The notes: generated by a model from the letters alone, not told the origin. Shown: positions 40,178 through 50,901, numbered from the stretch's first letter. The stretch is DNA of 64,000 nt from Pseudomonas fluorescens (GCF_902497785.1 NZ_CABVHK010000007.1:1-64000), one strand, 5' to 3'. Numbers and translations: made by a program.

Positions 40178-40992
40178 CCGAGCATTACCAACACAAGGCG
40201 CGCAAACGCTTTGGCCAGAACTTCCTGCACGATGCCGGCGTTATCGACCGCATCCTGCGCGCCATCCGCGCCAAACCCGAAGACCGCCTGCTGGAAATCG
40301 GCCCGGGCCAGGGTGCGCTGACTCAAGGCCTGCTTAATAGCGGCGCCCAGCTGGATGTGGTTGAGCTCGATAAAGACCTGATCCCGATCCTCAACCAGCA
40401 ATTCGCCAGCAAGAGCAACTTCAACCTGCATCAAGGCGACGCGCTGAAGTTCGACTTCAACAGCCTCAACGCTGCGCCGAACAGCCTGCGAGTAGTCGGT
40501 AACCTGCCGTACAACATCTCGACGCCGCTGATTTTTCATCTGTTGAACAACGCCGGCATCATCCGCGACATGCACTTCATGCTGCAAAAAGAAGTCGTCC
40601 AGCGTCTCGCGGCGGGTCCTGGCGGCGGCGACTGGGGTCGCTTGTCGATCATGGTTCAGTATCACTGCCGCGTCGAACACCTGTTCAATGTGGGCCCGGG
40701 CGCGTTCAATCCGCCGCCGAAGGTTGATTCAGCCATCGTGCGTCTGGTGCCGCATGACGTGCTGCCGCACCCGGCCAAGGATCACAAGTTGCTGGAACGC
40801 GTCGTGCGCGAAGCCTTCAACCAGCGCCGCAAGACCCTGCGCAACACCCTCAAGTTGCTGCTGAGCAATGACGAAATCACGGCCGCCGGTGTCGACGGCA
40901 GCCTGCGCCCGGAGCAACTCGATCTGGCCGCCTTCGTGCGCCTGGCCGACAAGCTCAGCGAACAAGTCCTACAGACTCCGGCGGCCGACTGA
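40174..40992 (+). CDS. rsmA: 16S rRNA dimethyladenosine transferase
   Basis: RsmA (KsgA) dimethylates two adjacent adenosines in helix 45 of 16S rRNA late in 30S assembly. The 272-residue methyltransferase has FGQNFLHD, the SAM-binding [10 protein letters not shown] and the catalytic NLPYNIST. It overlaps pdxA by 4 bases. A long inverted repeat follows before apaG. Confidence 0.97.
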   Translation: MTEHYQHKARKRFGQNFLHDAGVIDRILRAIRAKPEDRLLEIGPGQGALTQGLLNSGAQLDVVELDKDLIPILNQQFASKSNFNLHQGDALKFDFNSLNAAPNSLRVVGNLPYNISTPLIFHLLNNAGIIRDMHFMLQKEVVQRLAAGPGGGDWGRLSIMVQYHCRVEHLFNVGPGAFNPPPKVDSAIVRLVPHDVLPHPAKDHKLLERVVREAFNQRRKTLRNTLKLLLSNDEITAAGVDGSLRPEQLDLAAFVRLADKLSEQVLQTPAAD

Positions 40993-41006
40993 CAGACGAC
41001 AAGCGT

Positions 41007-41051
41007 TATCGGGTAGGACACCAGCGCCCATGTCTGGTTTACTACCCGATA
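41007..41051. promoter_or_regulatory. Long inverted repeat between rsmA and apaG
   Basis: TATCGGGTAG (41007-41016) and CTACCCGATA (41042-41051) are perfect inverted copies; inside them ACCAG/CTGGT can extend the fold. No T-run follows. It could be a processing or attenuation structure between the essential pdxA-rsmA part and apaGH. Confidence 0.5.
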
Positions 41052-41114
41052 CTTGGCCTAGACTGATCTCTATCAGCTACGCCCGCGTCCCGCTTCGTTT
41101 TTAAGGCCTCTTGC

Positions 41115-41495
41115 ATGTCCGATCCTCGTTATCAGGTCGACGTCAGCGTCGTCACCCGCTATCTGGCAGAACAATCGCAACCCGAGCAAAATCGCTTTGC
41201 CTTCGCTTACACCATCACTGTGCACAACAACGGCGAGATTCCGGCCAAGCTGTTGTCACGGCACTGGGTGATCACCGACGGTGACGGGCATGTCGAAGAA
41301 GTTCGCGGTGCCGGGGTCGTGGGTCTGCAGCCGTTGATTCAGGCCGGCGACAACCACACCTACAGCAGCGGCACAGTGATGACGACCAAGGTCGGCACCA
41401 TGCAAGGCACCTATCAAATGATTGCCGACGACGGTAAACACTTCGACGCCATCATCGCTCCTTTCCGCCTGGCGGTGCCCGGAGCCCTGCACTGA
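41115..41495 (+). CDS. apaG: ApaG protein
   Basis: A 126-residue protein made almost entirely of one ApaG (fibronectin III-like) domain, with the family core [29 protein letters not shown] and the glycine-rich [14 protein letters not shown]. Its biochemical role is not settled; it is widely linked to apaH. The apaH start codon overlaps its stop by one base. Confidence 0.95.
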   Translation: MSDPRYQVDVSVVTRYLAEQSQPEQNRFAFAYTITVHNNGEIPAKLLSRHWVITDGDGHVEEVRGAGVVGLQPLIQAGDNHTYSSGTVMTTKVGTMQGTYQMIADDGKHFDAIIAPFRLAVPGALH

Positions 41496-42376
41496 TGGCG
41501 ACGTATGCCGTCGGTGACCTGCAAGGGTGCCTCGAACCGCTGAAATGCCTGCTCAAGCAAGTCGCCTTCGACCCTGCCCGGGACAAACTTTGGCTGGTGG
41601 GCGATCTGGTCAACCGTGGCCCGCAATCGCTGGAAACCTTGCGCTACCTCTATAGCCTGCGCGATTCGCTGGTGTGCGTACTTGGCAACCATGACCTGCA
41701 CTTGCTGGCCGCCGGGCATAACATCGAGCGCCTGAAGAAAGCCGACACCTTGCGTGAAATTCTCGAAGCTCCGGATCGTGCGGAGCTGCTTGAGTGGGTG
41801 CGCCAGCAAAAGCTCATGCACTATGACGAACAGCGCAACATTGCGCTGGTCCACGCCGGCATACCGCCACAGTGGTCGCTGCGCAAAGCCTTGAAATGCG
41901 CCACCGAAGTCGAAGAAGCCCTGCGTGATGACAACCGCTTCGCGCCTTACCTCGATGGCATGTACGGCAACGAACCGCTGAAATGGGACAACGACCTCAA
42001 AGGCGTAACCCGCCTGCGAGTGATCACCAACTATTTCACCCGCATGCGCTTCTGCACCAGCGAAGGCAAACTCGACCTCAAGGGCAAAGAAGGCGCCGAT
42101 AGCGCGCCGCCGGGTTACGCGCCGTGGTTCAGCTATAAGGAACGCAAGACCAAGGGCGTGAAGATCATCTTCGGCCACTGGGCAGCGCTGGAAGGCCGGT
42201 GCAGCGAGCCGGGCATTTTCGCTCTCGACACGGGTTGTGTCTGGGGCGGCTCGATGACCCTGCTGAACGTCGATACGGGCGCCCGCCTGCAATGTCAGTG
42301 CGACGAACACGGCCGCACATTGCCGCCAGTCGCCCCCTTGATTCCCGCACAAACGTCAGCCGGCGCACAGCGCTAG
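41495..42376 (+). CDS. apaH: Bis(5'-nucleosyl)-tetraphosphatase, symmetrical
   Basis: ApaH splits Ap4A into two ADP (and can remove Np4 caps from RNA). The 293-residue metallophosphatase has the signature GDLQGC (residues 7-12), [21 protein letters not shown] and a late GHWAALEG and LDTGCVWGG. It is somewhat longer than E. coli ApaH at the C-terminus. It is co-transcribed with apaG and probably glpE. Confidence 0.96.
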   Translation: MATYAVGDLQGCLEPLKCLLKQVAFDPARDKLWLVGDLVNRGPQSLETLRYLYSLRDSLVCVLGNHDLHLLAAGHNIERLKKADTLREILEAPDRAELLEWVRQQKLMHYDEQRNIALVHAGIPPQWSLRKALKCATEVEEALRDDNRFAPYLDGMYGNEPLKWDNDLKGVTRLRVITNYFTRMRFCTSEGKLDLKGKEGADSAPPGYAPWFSYKERKTKGVKIIFGHWAALEGRCSEPGIFALDTGCVWGGSMTLLNVDTGARLQCQCDEHGRTLPPVAPLIPAQTSAGAQR

Positions 42377-42409
42377 ACTGCGCTTTCAGCCGCGACACAG
42401 GAGCCCGCC

Positions 42410-42739
42410 ATGAGCGAATTCAAACGCATCCCCCCAGAACAGGCCCAGGCCCTGCGCGAGCAAGGCGCAGTGGTGGTCGATGTTCGAGACCCCGCCACGT
42501 TTGCCGCCTTGCACATCAGTGGTTCGAAGCATCTGGACAACCATTCCCTGCACGCTTTCATTCAGGGCGCGGACCTGGACGCACCGACCGTCGTCGTCTG
42601 CTATCACGGCAATTCCAGCCAGGGTGCGGCGGCCTACCTGATCAGCCAGGGCTTCTCCGACGTCTACAGCATGGATGGCGGTTTTGAGCTGTGGCGTACG
42701 ACTTATCCTTCGGAAACCGCGCAAGGCACTTCCGAATAA
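42410..42739 (+). CDS. glpE: Thiosulfate sulfurtransferase GlpE (rhodanese)
   Basis: A single-domain rhodanese that moves sulfane sulfur to cyanide or thioredoxin. The 109-residue protein has the catalytic Cys64 in [11 protein letters not shown], the [10 protein letters not shown] element and the CH2B motif MDGGFELW. It starts 33 bases after apaH behind a CAGGAG ribosome site and is probably the last gene of the lptD-to-glpE run. Confidence 0.94.
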   Translation: MSEFKRIPPEQAQALREQGAVVVDVRDPATFAALHISGSKHLDNHSLHAFIQGADLDAPTVVVCYHGNSSQGAAAYLISQGFSDVYSMDGGFELWRTTYPSETAQGTSE

Positions 42740-42782
42740 TTTTTTTGTAACGCGCAAGCCCCGGCCCCCGCGGGCTCGCGCG

Positions 42783-42805
42783 GTGGCAGACGAACGGTCT
42801 GCCAC
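42783..42805. terminator. Perfect hairpin after glpE
   Basis: GTGGCAGAC, loop GAACG, GTCTGCCAC form a 9-base perfect stem 44 bases after glpE. No T-run follows (AACTAATTACG), so it may be a weak terminator, an RNA processing site or an operator for the prkA promoter region. Confidence 0.4.
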
Positions 42806-42845
42806 AACTAATTACGTATCTCGCCTTTACCTCCCGAATTCCCAA

Positions 42846-42852
42846 CTATCCT
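42846..42852 (+). promoter_or_regulatory. Possible sigmaS-type -10 element of prkA
   Basis: CTATCCT followed by TAA resembles the sigmaS-preferred CTATACTTAA. It lies about 184 bases before prkA. The E. coli homologue yeaG is induced in stationary phase and by nitrogen stress, consistent with such control. No clear -35 box is needed or seen. Confidence 0.35.
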
Positions 42853-43035
42853 TAAGCGCAGGCCATCCAAAACAGGGGAGAGCCGGTACACCGGCGCGCG
42901 GATCATCGGGAGTAGCTTTCGAGGTCGTCAGCTTCGAAAGAGTTCTGGGGGGTAAACAGCGACTGCCTGTTCGGTTGCTGCCAGCATCGACTGAGTGATC
43001 CGGCGTCGGCTCCACGTATCGAGCGAGGTGACGTC

Positions 43036-44958
43036 ATGAGTATCTTTAGCCACTTCCAACAACGCTTCGAGTCCACACGCCAGGAAGAACTCTCGCTGCA
43101 AGAGTACCTGGAGCTGTGCAAAAAGGACCGCAGCGCCTACGTTTCCGCCGCCGAGCGTCTGTTGCTGGCCATCGGAGAACCGGAGCTGCTCGACACCTCG
43201 ACCAACTCGAGGCTTTCGCGAATCTTCTCCAACAAGGTGATCCGCCGCTATCCGGCCTTTGAAGACTTCCACGGGATGGAAGAATGCATCGATCAGATCG
43301 TGTCGTACTTCCGCCATGCCGCTCAGGGTCTGGAAGAGAAGAAACAAATCCTCTACCTGCTCGGTCCCGTCGGCGGCGGTAAATCGTCCCTCGCCGAGAA
43401 GCTGAAACAGCTTATCGAGAAGGTGCCTTTCTACGCGATCAAAGGCTCGCCGGTCTTCGAATCGCCTCTGGGTCTGTTCAACGCCACCGAAGATGGCGCG
43501 ATCCTCGAGGAAGACTTCGGCATTCCGCGGCGCTACCTCAATACCATCATGTCGCCGTGGGCAACCAAACGCCTGGCGGAATTCGGCGGCGACATCAGTC
43601 AGTTCCGCGTAGTGAAACTCTACCCGTCGATCCTTAATCAGATCGCCGTGGCCAAAACCGAACCTGGGGATGAAAACAACCAGGACATCTCGGCACTGGT
43701 GGGTAAGGTCGATATCCGCAAACTGGAAGAATTCCCGCAGAACGACGCCGACGCTTACAGCTACTCGGGCGCACTGTGCCGGGCCAACCAGGGCCTGATG
43801 GAATTCGTCGAAATGTTCAAGGCGCCGATCAAGGTGCTGCACCCGCTGCTGACCGCCACTCAGGAAGGCAACTACAACAGTACCGAAGGTCTGGGGGCGA
43901 TACCGTTTACCGGGATCCTGCTGGCCCACTCCAACGAATCGGAATGGCACACCTTCCGCAACAACAAGAACAACGAAGCTTTCATCGACCGGATTTATAT
44001 CGTCAAAGTCCCGTATTGCCTGCGGGTCAGCGACGAGGTGAAGATCTACGACAAGCTGTTGTTCAACAGCTCGCTGGCCAAGGCGCATTGCGCACCTGAC
44101 ACACTGAAGATGCTCGCCCAGTTCACTGTGCTCTCGCGTCTCAAAGAGCCGGAAAACTCCAACATCTACTCCAAGATGCGCGTGTATGACGGCGAGAACC
44201 TCAAGGACACCGATCCGAAGGCCAAGTCGATTCAGGAATACCGCGACAACGCCGGTGTCGACGAGGGCATGAACGGGCTTTCGACCCGTTTCGCGTTCAA
44301 GATTCTGTCGAAGGTCTTCAACTTCGATCCGCACGAAATCGCGGCTAACCCGGTGCACTTGCTGTACGTGCTGGAACAGCAGATTGAACAGGAACAATTC
44401 CAGGCCGAAACCCGCGAACGTTATCTGCGCTTCCTCAAGGAATACCTGGCGCCGCGGTATATCGAATTCATCGGCAAAGAGATCCAGACCGCCTACCTCG
44501 AGTCTTACAGCGAGTACGGCCAGAACATTTTCGACCGCTACGTGCTGTACGCCGACTTCTGGATCCAGGACCAGGAATACCGCGACCCGGAAACCGGCGA
44601 AATCCTCAACCGCGTTGCGCTGAATGAAGAACTGGAGAAAATCGAAAAACCGGCCGGCATCAGCAATCCGAAGGATTTCCGCAATGAGATCGTCAACTTC
44701 GTGCTGCGCGCCCGGGCCAACAATAATGGCAAGAACCCGACCTGGCTCAGCTACGAAAAACTGCGGGTGGTCATCGAGAAGAAAATGTTCTCCAACACCG
44801 AGGACCTGCTACCGGTGATCAGCTTCAACGCCAAGGCCAGCAAAGAGGATCAGCAAAAGCACAACGACTTCGTCACACGGATGGTCGAGCGCGGTTACAC
44901 CGACAAACAGGTACGACTGCTGTCCGAGTGGTACCTGCGGGTCAGAAAATCACAATAA
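43036..44958 (+). CDS. prkA: PrkA family serine protein kinase / AAA+ protein
   Basis: A homologue of B. subtilis PrkA and E. coli YeaG. The 640-residue protein has an N-terminal AAA+ domain with Walker A LGPVGGGKSS (about residues 109-118) and a C-terminal PrkA domain. Family members are described as protein kinases or as ATPases; the sequence shows the AAA fold most clearly. The start follows GAGGTGACGTC. It heads a three-gene unit with yeaH and spoVR, a conserved stationary-phase/stress operon. Confidence 0.94.
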   Translation: MSIFSHFQQRFESTRQEELSLQEYLELCKKDRSAYVSAAERLLLAIGEPELLDTSTNSRLSRIFSNKVIRRYPAFEDFHGMEECIDQIVSYFRHAAQGLEEKKQILYLLGPVGGGKSSLAEKLKQLIEKVPFYAIKGSPVFESPLGLFNATEDGAILEEDFGIPRRYLNTIMSPWATKRLAEFGGDISQFRVVKLYPSILNQIAVAKTEPGDENNQDISALVGKVDIRKLEEFPQNDADAYSYSGALCRANQGLMEFVEMFKAPIKVLHPLLTATQEGNYNSTEGLGAIPFTGILLAHSNESEWHTFRNNKNNEAFIDRIYIVKVPYCLRVSDEVKIYDKLLFNSSLAKAHCAPDTLKMLAQFTVLSRLKEPENSNIYSKMRVYDGENLKDTDPKAKSIQEYRDNAGVDEGMNGLSTRFAFKILSKVFNFDPHEIAANPVHLLYVLEQQIEQEQFQAETRERYLRFLKEYLAPRYIEFIGKEIQTAYLESYSEYGQNIFDRYVLYADFWIQDQEYRDPETGEILNRVALNEELEKIEKPAGISNPKDFRNEIVNFVLRARANNNGKNPTWLSYEKLRVVIEKKMFSNTEDLLPVISFNAKASKEDQQKHNDFVTRMVERGYTDKQVRLLSEWYLRVRKSQ

Positions 44959-44988
44959 CCCGCTGCCGGTCAGACCGGTTGTCGTCAG

Positions 44989-45030
44989 CCAGAGACCTGT
45001 GGGCATATTTTCTGTTACACAGGCCTCTGG
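44989..45030. promoter_or_regulatory. Inverted repeat in the prkA-yeaH gap
   Basis: CCAGAGACCTGTG (44989-45001) and CACAGGCCTCTGG (45018-45030) pair over 13 positions with one mismatch around a 16-base AT-rich loop. It lies 31 bases after prkA and could separate the abundance of prkA message from that of yeaH-spoVR. Confidence 0.5.
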
Positions 45031-45162
45031 AAGGTGTTCGAAAGTCGGTAGCGAGTTCAGGCAGCATTCACAGCGCTTGGGGGAGCGTTCAGTATCCCTT
45101 GGCTCTCGGTCCGATGCTGCATCACCGCTCGCCCCTTTCAGGACAGCTTCTAAGGAGCAGTC

Positions 45163-46434
45163 ATGAGCTATGTGATCGACCGACGTCTCAATGGCAAGAA
45201 CAAGAGCACGGTGAACCGTCAGCGGTTTCTGCGGCGTTACCGTGATCACATCAAAAAGGCTGTCGAAGAGGCGGTCAGCCGGCGTTCCATTACCGACATG
45301 GAGCACGGCGAACAGATCAGTATTCCCGGCCGCGACATTGACGAGCCGGTGCTTCACCACGGTCGCGGGGGTAAACAGACCGTCGTGCACCCCGGCAACA
45401 AGGAATTCACCAGCGGCGAGCACATTGCCCGTCCTCCCGGCGGAGGCGGTGGCAGAGGCCCGGGCAAGGCCGGCAACTCGGGCGAAGGGATGGACGAGTT
45501 CGTCTTCCAGATCACCCAGGAAGAGTTCCTCGAGTTCATGTTCGAGGACCTTGAGCTACCAAACCTGGTCAAGCGCAACCTCACCGGTACCGACACGTTC
45601 AAGACCGTTCGCGCAGGCATCAGTAACGAGGGCAATCCGTCGCGGATCAACATCATCCGCACCTTGCGCTCGGCCCATGCACGGCGAATTGCGCTGTCCG
45701 GCAGCAGCCGGGCGAAATTGCGCGAAGCCAAAGAGGAATTGCTGCGACTCAAGCTTGAAGAACCAGACAACTTCGGCGATATCCAGGACATCGAAGCTGA
45801 AATCGAAAAACTCAGCGCGCGTATTCATCGCGTGCCGTTTCTCGACACCTTCGACCTCAAGTACAACCTGCTGATCAAACAGCCCAACCCCAGCTCCAAG
45901 GCAGTGATGTTCTGCCTGATGGACGTGTCCGGCTCCATGACTCAGGCGACCAAGGACATCGCCAAGCGCTTCTTCATCCTGCTTTACCTGTTCCTCAAGC
46001 GTAACTACGACAAGATCGACGTCGTGTTCATTCGCCACCACACCAGCGCCCGGGAAGTGGATGAGGAAGAGTTTTTCTACTCCCGCGAAACAGGTGGCAC
46101 CATCGTGTCCAGCGCATTGAAGCTGATGCAGGAGATCATGGCCGAACGTTATCCAAGCAATGAATGGAATATCTACGCAGCGCAGGCTTCCGACGGAGAT
46201 AACTGGAATGACGATTCGCCGATCTGCCGCGACATTCTGATCAACCAGATCATGCCGTTCGTGCAGTACTACACTTACGTTGAGATTACCCCGCGCGAGC
46301 ATCAGGCCCTGTGGTTCGAATACGAACGAATCGCCGAAGCCTTTTCTGACACTTTTGCCCAGCAACAACTGGTCTCGGCCGGGGATATCTACCCGGTCTT
46401 CCGTGAACTCTTCCAGCGCAGGTTAGTGACATGA
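45163..46434 (+). CDS. yeaH: YeaH/YhbH family protein (DUF444)
   Basis: The biochemical role is unknown. The 423-residue protein starts with a basic region ([20 protein letters not shown]), has a Gly-rich linker ([11 protein letters not shown], about residue 90), a coiled-coil-prone stretch ([19 protein letters not shown]) and a von Willebrand A-like domain with a MIDAS motif DVSGSM at 254-259. VWA domains of this kind often pair with AAA+ ATPases, here the adjacent PrkA. It starts after AAGGAG and overlaps spoVR by 4 bases. Confidence 0.93.
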   Translation: MSYVIDRRLNGKNKSTVNRQRFLRRYRDHIKKAVEEAVSRRSITDMEHGEQISIPGRDIDEPVLHHGRGGKQTVVHPGNKEFTSGEHIARPPGGGGGRGPGKAGNSGEGMDEFVFQITQEEFLEFMFEDLELPNLVKRNLTGTDTFKTVRAGISNEGNPSRINIIRTLRSAHARRIALSGSSRAKLREAKEELLRLKLEEPDNFGDIQDIEAEIEKLSARIHRVPFLDTFDLKYNLLIKQPNPSSKAVMFCLMDVSGSMTQATKDIAKRFFILLYLFLKRNYDKIDVVFIRHHTSAREVDEEEFFYSRETGGTIVSSALKLMQEIMAERYPSNEWNIYAAQASDGDNWNDDSPICRDILINQIMPFVQYYTYVEITPREHQALWFEYERIAEAFSDTFAQQQLVSAGDIYPVFRELFQRRLVT

Positions 46435-47993
46435 CCGCCAAAGAGCAGAAGCGCCAACCCATTTCCACCGGCTCTGAATGGACGTTCGAGCTGATCCAGG
46501 CCTACGACCGCGAAATCAGTCGTATCGCGGCTCGCTACGCGCTCGATACTTACCCCAATCAGATCGAAGTGATCACCGCCGAGCAGATGATGGACGCCTA
46601 CGCCTCCGTCGGCATGCCGCTGGGTTACCACCACTGGTCCTACGGCAAGCACTTCCTCAGCACCGAAAAATCCTACTCTCGAGGCCAGATGGGCCTGGCC
46701 TACGAGATCGTGATCAATTCAGATCCCTGCATTGCCTACCTGATGGAAGAAAACACCATCTGCATGCAGGCACTGGTGGTCGCGCACGCCTGCTATGGGC
46801 ACAACAGCTTCTTCAAAGGTAATTACCTGTTCCGCACCTGGACCGACGCCAGTTCGATCATTGATTACCTGGTGTTTGCCAAGCAGTACATCATGCAGTG
46901 CGAAGAGCGCCACGGCATCGACGCCGTCGAAGATCTGCTGGACTCGTGCCACGCGCTGATGAACTACGGTGTCGACCGCTACAAACGCCCTTATCCGATT
47001 TCCGCCGAGGAAGAACGTCGTCGGCAAAAGGACCGGGAAGAGCATTTGCAGAAGCAGATCAACGATCTGTGGCGCACCATTCCCAAAGGCGCGGACAAAT
47101 ACAGCGACAAGGACAACGCACGCTTCCCCGCCGAACCTCAGGAAAATATCCTGTACTTCATCGAAAAACATGCGCCACTACTGGAACCGTGGCAGCGCGA
47201 GATCGTGCGTATCGTGCGCAAAATCGCGCAGTACTTTTATCCGCAACGTCAGACTCAAGTGATGAACGAAGGCTGGGCCACGTTCTGGCACTACACCCTG
47301 ATGAATGACCTGTACGACGAAGGACTGGTCACTGACGGTTTCATGATGGAATTCCTGACGTCTCATACCAGCGTTGTCTTTCAGCCTGGATTTGACAGCC
47401 CCTACTACAACGGAATCAACCCCTACACCTTGGGTTTTGCCATGTACCGGGACATTCGGCGCATGTGTGAATCACCCACCGAGGAGGATTACCGCTGGTT
47501 TCCGGAGATTGCCGGCACTGACTGGCTCTCATCGATCAAGTTCGCCATGAGCAGCTTCAAGGATGAGAGCTTCATTCTCCAGTACCTCTCACCCCAGGTG
47601 ATTCGCGACCTCAAACTCTTCAGCATTCTTGATGACGACCAGAAGGACGATCTGCTGGTGCCGGCCATTCACGACGAGGATGGCTACCGCACTATCCGGG
47701 AAACGCTGGCGGCGCAGTACAACCTGGGCAATCGCGAGCCTAATATCCAGATCTACAGCATCGATCGGCGCGGCGACCGCTCCCTGACCTTGCGTCACCA
47801 GCAGCACGACCGCAAACCGCTGGGTGAATCCACCGAGGAAGTGCTCAAACACCTGCACCGTCTCTGGGGCTTCGACATTCATCTGGAAACGCTGCAAGGC
47901 GATCAATTGATGAAAACCCATCATGTTCCGCCACGATCCGAGCATAGCGAGGGCGAATACGGTCGGCTGGACCTGGCCGTCATTCATCTTTGA
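46431..47993 (+). CDS. SpoVR family protein
   Basis: A homologue of B. subtilis SpoVR and E. coli YcgB. The 520-residue protein is full length for the family, with [26 protein letters not shown] at the N-terminus, [13 protein letters not shown] and the central [20 protein letters not shown] that contains His and Glu residues spaced like metal ligands. The function in a non-sporulating bacterium is not established. Translational coupling to yeaH (ATGA) implies that the three products act together. Confidence 0.93.
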   Translation: MTAKEQKRQPISTGSEWTFELIQAYDREISRIAARYALDTYPNQIEVITAEQMMDAYASVGMPLGYHHWSYGKHFLSTEKSYSRGQMGLAYEIVINSDPCIAYLMEENTICMQALVVAHACYGHNSFFKGNYLFRTWTDASSIIDYLVFAKQYIMQCEERHGIDAVEDLLDSCHALMNYGVDRYKRPYPISAEEERRRQKDREEHLQKQINDLWRTIPKGADKYSDKDNARFPAEPQENILYFIEKHAPLLEPWQREIVRIVRKIAQYFYPQRQTQVMNEGWATFWHYTLMNDLYDEGLVTDGFMMEFLTSHTSVVFQPGFDSPYYNGINPYTLGFAMYRDIRRMCESPTEEDYRWFPEIAGTDWLSSIKFAMSSFKDESFILQYLSPQVIRDLKLFSILDDDQKDDLLVPAIHDEDGYRTIRETLAAQYNLGNREPNIQIYSIDRRGDRSLTLRHQQHDRKPLGESTEEVLKHLHRLWGFDIHLETLQGDQLMKTHHVPPRSEHSEGEYGRLDLAVIHL

Positions 47994-48056
47994 GCCTGCT
48001 TGTGCCTCCGGAAGTTCGACGCAACGGTTATTCTGTCGAGCTAACGGAGGTTTTTT

Positions 48057-49280
48057 ATGCAGATTTATAAAGTCGGTGGTGCGGTTCGTGATCGCCTGCT
48101 GGGCAAACCCGTCACCGATATCGACTGGGTCGTGGTCGGCGCCACGGCCGAAGAAATGCTCGCCAAGGGCTTTCGTCCGGTGGGCGCGGACTTCCCGGTG
48201 TTTCTTCATCCTAAAAGCGGTGAGGAATATGCTCTGGCCCGCACTGAACGCAAGAGCGGCCGAGGCTATGGCGGCTTCACCTTTCACGCCAGTCCCGATG
48301 TCACCCTCGAAGAAGACCTGATTCGTCGTGATCTGACGATCAACGCCATGGCCGAAGACGATCAGCAACATTTGACCGACCCCTACCATGGCCAACGGGA
48401 TCTCGAAGCCCGCTTGCTTCGCCACGTTTCACCGGCATTCGCCGAAGATCCGCTACGTGTTCTGCGTGTTGCGCGCTTTGCCGCTCGTTACGCGGAGTTG
48501 GGTTTTACCGTTGCGCCCGAAACACTGGAACTCATGCGCCAACTCAGCGAGTCGGGTGAATTGGAGGCATTGACCGCGGAACGCAGCTGGAAGGAAATAT
48601 CCCGCGCACTAATGGAAGAACAACCGCAGGTGTTTATTGAAGTATTGCGTGATTGCGGCGCACTCAAGGCGCTGATGCCGGAAGTCGACGCGCTGTTTGG
48701 CGTGCCGCAACCCGAAGTCCATCACCCGGAAATCGACACGGGCGTGCATACCCTGAGCGTGCTGGAGCAATCGGCGCTGCACAAGCAACCGCTGACCGTG
48801 CGCTGGGCTTGTCTGCTGCATGACCTGGGCAAAGGGCTGACTCCGCAAGAAGAATGGCCCCGACACATCGCCCACGAACATAAAGGCCTGAAGCTGATAA
48901 AAGTGGTCAACGAACGCTTCAAGGCGCCCAAGGATTGTCAGGAATTGGCACTTCTGGTGGGCCAGTACCACACCCATGGCCATCGCGCCCTGGAGCTGAA
49001 GCCTTCGACGTTGGTGGAGCTGTTGCAGAGTTTTGATGTGTATCGTCGGCCGCAGCGATTCGAGGAGTTTATTGCGGCGTGTGAAATGGATGCCCGGGGC
49101 CGAAAAGGCCTGGAGCAGAGAAGTTATCCACAGGCGGATTATTTGCGCGGGGCGGCGACCGCGGCTCGATCCGTTGCGGTTCAGCCGTTATTGGAGAAGG
49201 GATTTAAAGGCCCGGAATTGGGGGAGGCGATCAAGCGTGAGCGGCTCAAAGCGCTGAAGGCTTACAAAGAACAGGCTTGA
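48057..49280 (+). CDS. cca: Multifunctional CCA tRNA nucleotidyltransferase
   Basis: Adds and repairs the 3'-CCA end of tRNAs. The 407-residue class II enzyme has [10 protein letters not shown], the catalytic DIDW (Asp-x-Asp) near residues 21-24, [10 protein letters not shown], and a C-terminal HD-type phosphohydrolase domain (HDLGKGL and HGHRALEL), the arrangement of gammaproteobacterial bifunctional Cca. The start has a textbook GGAGG 6 bases upstream. Confidence 0.96.
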   Translation: MQIYKVGGAVRDRLLGKPVTDIDWVVVGATAEEMLAKGFRPVGADFPVFLHPKSGEEYALARTERKSGRGYGGFTFHASPDVTLEEDLIRRDLTINAMAEDDQQHLTDPYHGQRDLEARLLRHVSPAFAEDPLRVLRVARFAARYAELGFTVAPETLELMRQLSESGELEALTAERSWKEISRALMEEQPQVFIEVLRDCGALKALMPEVDALFGVPQPEVHHPEIDTGVHTLSVLEQSALHKQPLTVRWACLLHDLGKGLTPQEEWPRHIAHEHKGLKLIKVVNERFKAPKDCQELALLVGQYHTHGHRALELKPSTLVELLQSFDVYRRPQRFEEFIAACEMDARGRKGLEQRSYPQADYLRGAATAARSVAVQPLLEKGFKGPELGEAIKRERLKALKAYKEQA

Positions 49281-49289
49281 ATAAAATTA

Positions 49290-49364
49290 AAAGATCGCAG
49301 CCTTCGGCAGCTCCTACAAAGGCATCGCAATACCATGTAGGAGCTGCCGAAGGCTGCGATCTTT
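49290..49364. repeat. REPIN between cca and folK
   Basis: AAAGATCGCAGCCTTCGGCAG...CTCCTACA and its inverted copy lie 18-20 bases apart between two convergent genes, starting 9 bases after the cca stop and ending 4 bases before the folK stop. Confidence 0.88.
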
Positions 49365-49368
49365 CGTC

Positions 49369-49887
49369 TTACAACAAATTCAAGGGAGTCAGCGGTTTGC
49401 CACGCCACTCAAACGCCACCGGCGCTAACACCTGATCAATTTGCGCCTCGTCCCACAATGTCGAAAAGCTTTTGCCTACGCCGGGATGCACGCGGTCCGG
49501 CGCAATCAGCGACAACGGCCACAATACAAACGCATTTTTCAGAATCTCGGCACGCGGCAGGATCAATCCATCGAAGTTTCCCACCAGATCACCGTACAAC
49601 AAAACGTCGATATCCAGTGGCAAGCCCTTGCGGTCTGGTGCATAACGACCGTTGTCGGCCTCGATAAACTTCAATCGGCGGTCCAGTTCTATCAGCGGCA
49701 GATCGGTATAAGCCGAGACCACAAAATTGAAGAACGGCCCGCTCTTGATTCCTACCGGCTGGCTTTCAAACACCGCCGAGCAGCGCATGTCCACCAGAAA
49801 GCCAGCCAGTGCTTCCAGGCCCGCCTGCAAATGGCGTTCGCGCTCGATATTGCTACCGAGCCCGAGGTACACCTGAGTCAGCGACAT
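49369..49887 (-). CDS. folK: 7,8-dihydro-6-hydroxymethylpterin pyrophosphokinase
   Basis: FolK transfers pyrophosphate from ATP to the pterin in folate synthesis. The 172-residue protein has VYLGLGSNIERERHL at the N-terminus, the FFNFVV segment and the signature RKGLPLDIDVLLYGD with the metal-binding DxD. It overlaps the upstream folB gene by 10 bases. Some pseudomonads carry a second folK next to panB, so this may be one of two. Confidence 0.93.
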   Translation of the reverse strand: MSLTQVYLGLGSNIERERHLQAGLEALAGFLVDMRCSAVFESQPVGIKSGPFFNFVVSAYTDLPLIELDRRLKFIEADNGRYAPDRKGLPLDIDVLLYGDLVGNFDGLILPRAEILKNAFVLWPLSLIAPDRVHPGVGKSFSTLWDEAQIDQVLAPVAFEWRGKPLTPLNLL

Positions 49888-50234
49888 CCGCGCTCGATCT
49901 CCACGCCCACGCCACCGGTGGCAGCCGGCACGGCGCCCGGCTTGGTCAATTTGAGACGCATCCAGGTGACATTGAACTCGCTCATCAGCACTTCAACCAG
50001 ACGCTCGGCGAACGTCTCCACCAGCTGGAACTGCGCCTGCTCGGCAAAGGCCTGGATGCGCGACGACACGCTCGCATAGTCAAGAGCGAGGGTCAGGTCA
50101 TCACCTGCGGCCGCCGGGCGATTATCCCAGGCGAAGCTCAGATCAAGACGCAGACACTGTCGGATGCCTCGCTCCCAGTCGTAGGCACCGATTACGGTGT
50201 CGACTTCCAGGCCCTCGATAAACACTCTGTCCAA
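49878..50234 (-). CDS. folB: Dihydroneopterin aldolase
   Basis: FolB cleaves dihydroneopterin to the substrate of FolK. The 118-residue protein has the family's [21 protein letters not shown] start and the catalytic lysine near the end in [12 protein letters not shown] start it at a TTG at 50234 because GGAG lies 6 bases upstream and the result is the normal 118-residue length; the in-frame ATG at 50258 adds eight unrelated residues. It overlaps folK and is divergent from plsY. Confidence 0.92.
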   Translation of the reverse strand: MDRVFIEGLEVDTVIGAYDWERGIRQCLRLDLSFAWDNRPAAAGDDLTLALDYASVSSRIQAFAEQAQFQLVETFAERLVEVLMSEFNVTWMRLKLTKPGAVPAATGGVGVEIERGCR

Positions 50235-50308
50235 GCACTTCTCTCCGCTGCACGACAAGGGCGCAATGCGCCGTTAGAATCAGGGCGTCCTCGCCCGGAA
50301 TAGTTAGC

Positions 50309-50878
50309 ATGTTTTGGTTACTGGCGACCCTCGCCTACCTGCTCGGCTCTCTGTCCTTCGCCATTTTGCTCAGCCGCCTGACCGGTAACCCCGATCCGCG
50401 AATGAGTGGCTCGGGCAATGCTGGCGCCACCAACATGTTGCGCCTGGCCGGCAAGAAACTCGCCATCCTTACCTTGATCGGCGACCTCTGCAAAGGCCTG
50501 CTGCCGGTGGTGATCGCAGGCCTTGCAGACCTTTCGCTGCAAGAACAGGCCTGGATCGGTGTGTGCGCCGTGATCGGTCACCTGTTCCCTGTGTACTTTC
50601 GCTTTCGCGGCGGCAAGGGTGTCGCCACCGCTGCTGGCATGTTGCTGGGACTTTACCCGCCAGCGGCCCTGCTGGCGGTCTGTGCCTGGCTGCTGACGTT
50701 CTACCTGACCCGCACCAGCTCACTCGCCGCACTGATCGCCACACCGCTGACCCTGCCGTTGCTGGCCTGGCAAGAACCGGCAGCGTTGCTGCCCATGAGC
50801 GCGCTCACAGGGCTCATCGTATGGCGTCATCGCGGCAATCTACGCGACCTGTTTGCCGGGCGCGAACGGCATTTTTAA
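50309..50878 (+). CDS. plsY: Acyl-phosphate:glycerol-3-phosphate acyltransferase
   Basis: PlsY makes lysophosphatidic acid from acyl-phosphate at the inner membrane. The 189-residue protein has about five hydrophobic segments and the three active-site motifs: [18 protein letters not shown] in a cytoplasmic loop and the [10 protein letters not shown] segment near the C-terminus. It lies between divergent folB and convergent tsaD. Confidence 0.95.
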   Translation: MFWLLATLAYLLGSLSFAILLSRLTGNPDPRMSGSGNAGATNMLRLAGKKLAILTLIGDLCKGLLPVVIAGLADLSLQEQAWIGVCAVIGHLFPVYFRFRGGKGVATAAGMLLGLYPPAALLAVCAWLLTFYLTRTSSLAALIATPLTLPLLAWQEPAALLPMSALTGLIVWRHRGNLRDLFAGRERHF

Positions 50879-50901
50879 ATACCGCACGCGCACGCCGCTC
50901 A

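Noticed and set aside
42769..42798. GTGGCAGACGAAC region as a sigma54 promoter of prkA
   Set aside because: The GG and GC elements are not spaced 10 bases apart; the sequence is better explained as one arm of the perfect hairpin 42783-42805.
42928..44397. 489-codon minus-strand frame across the prkA start
   Set aside because: Antisense of prkA; translation is rich in His/Val/Gln without motifs.
45242..45874. 210-codon alternative frame inside yeaH
   Set aside because: Same-strand shadow in another frame of yeaH; Ser/Arg-rich translation and no start signal.
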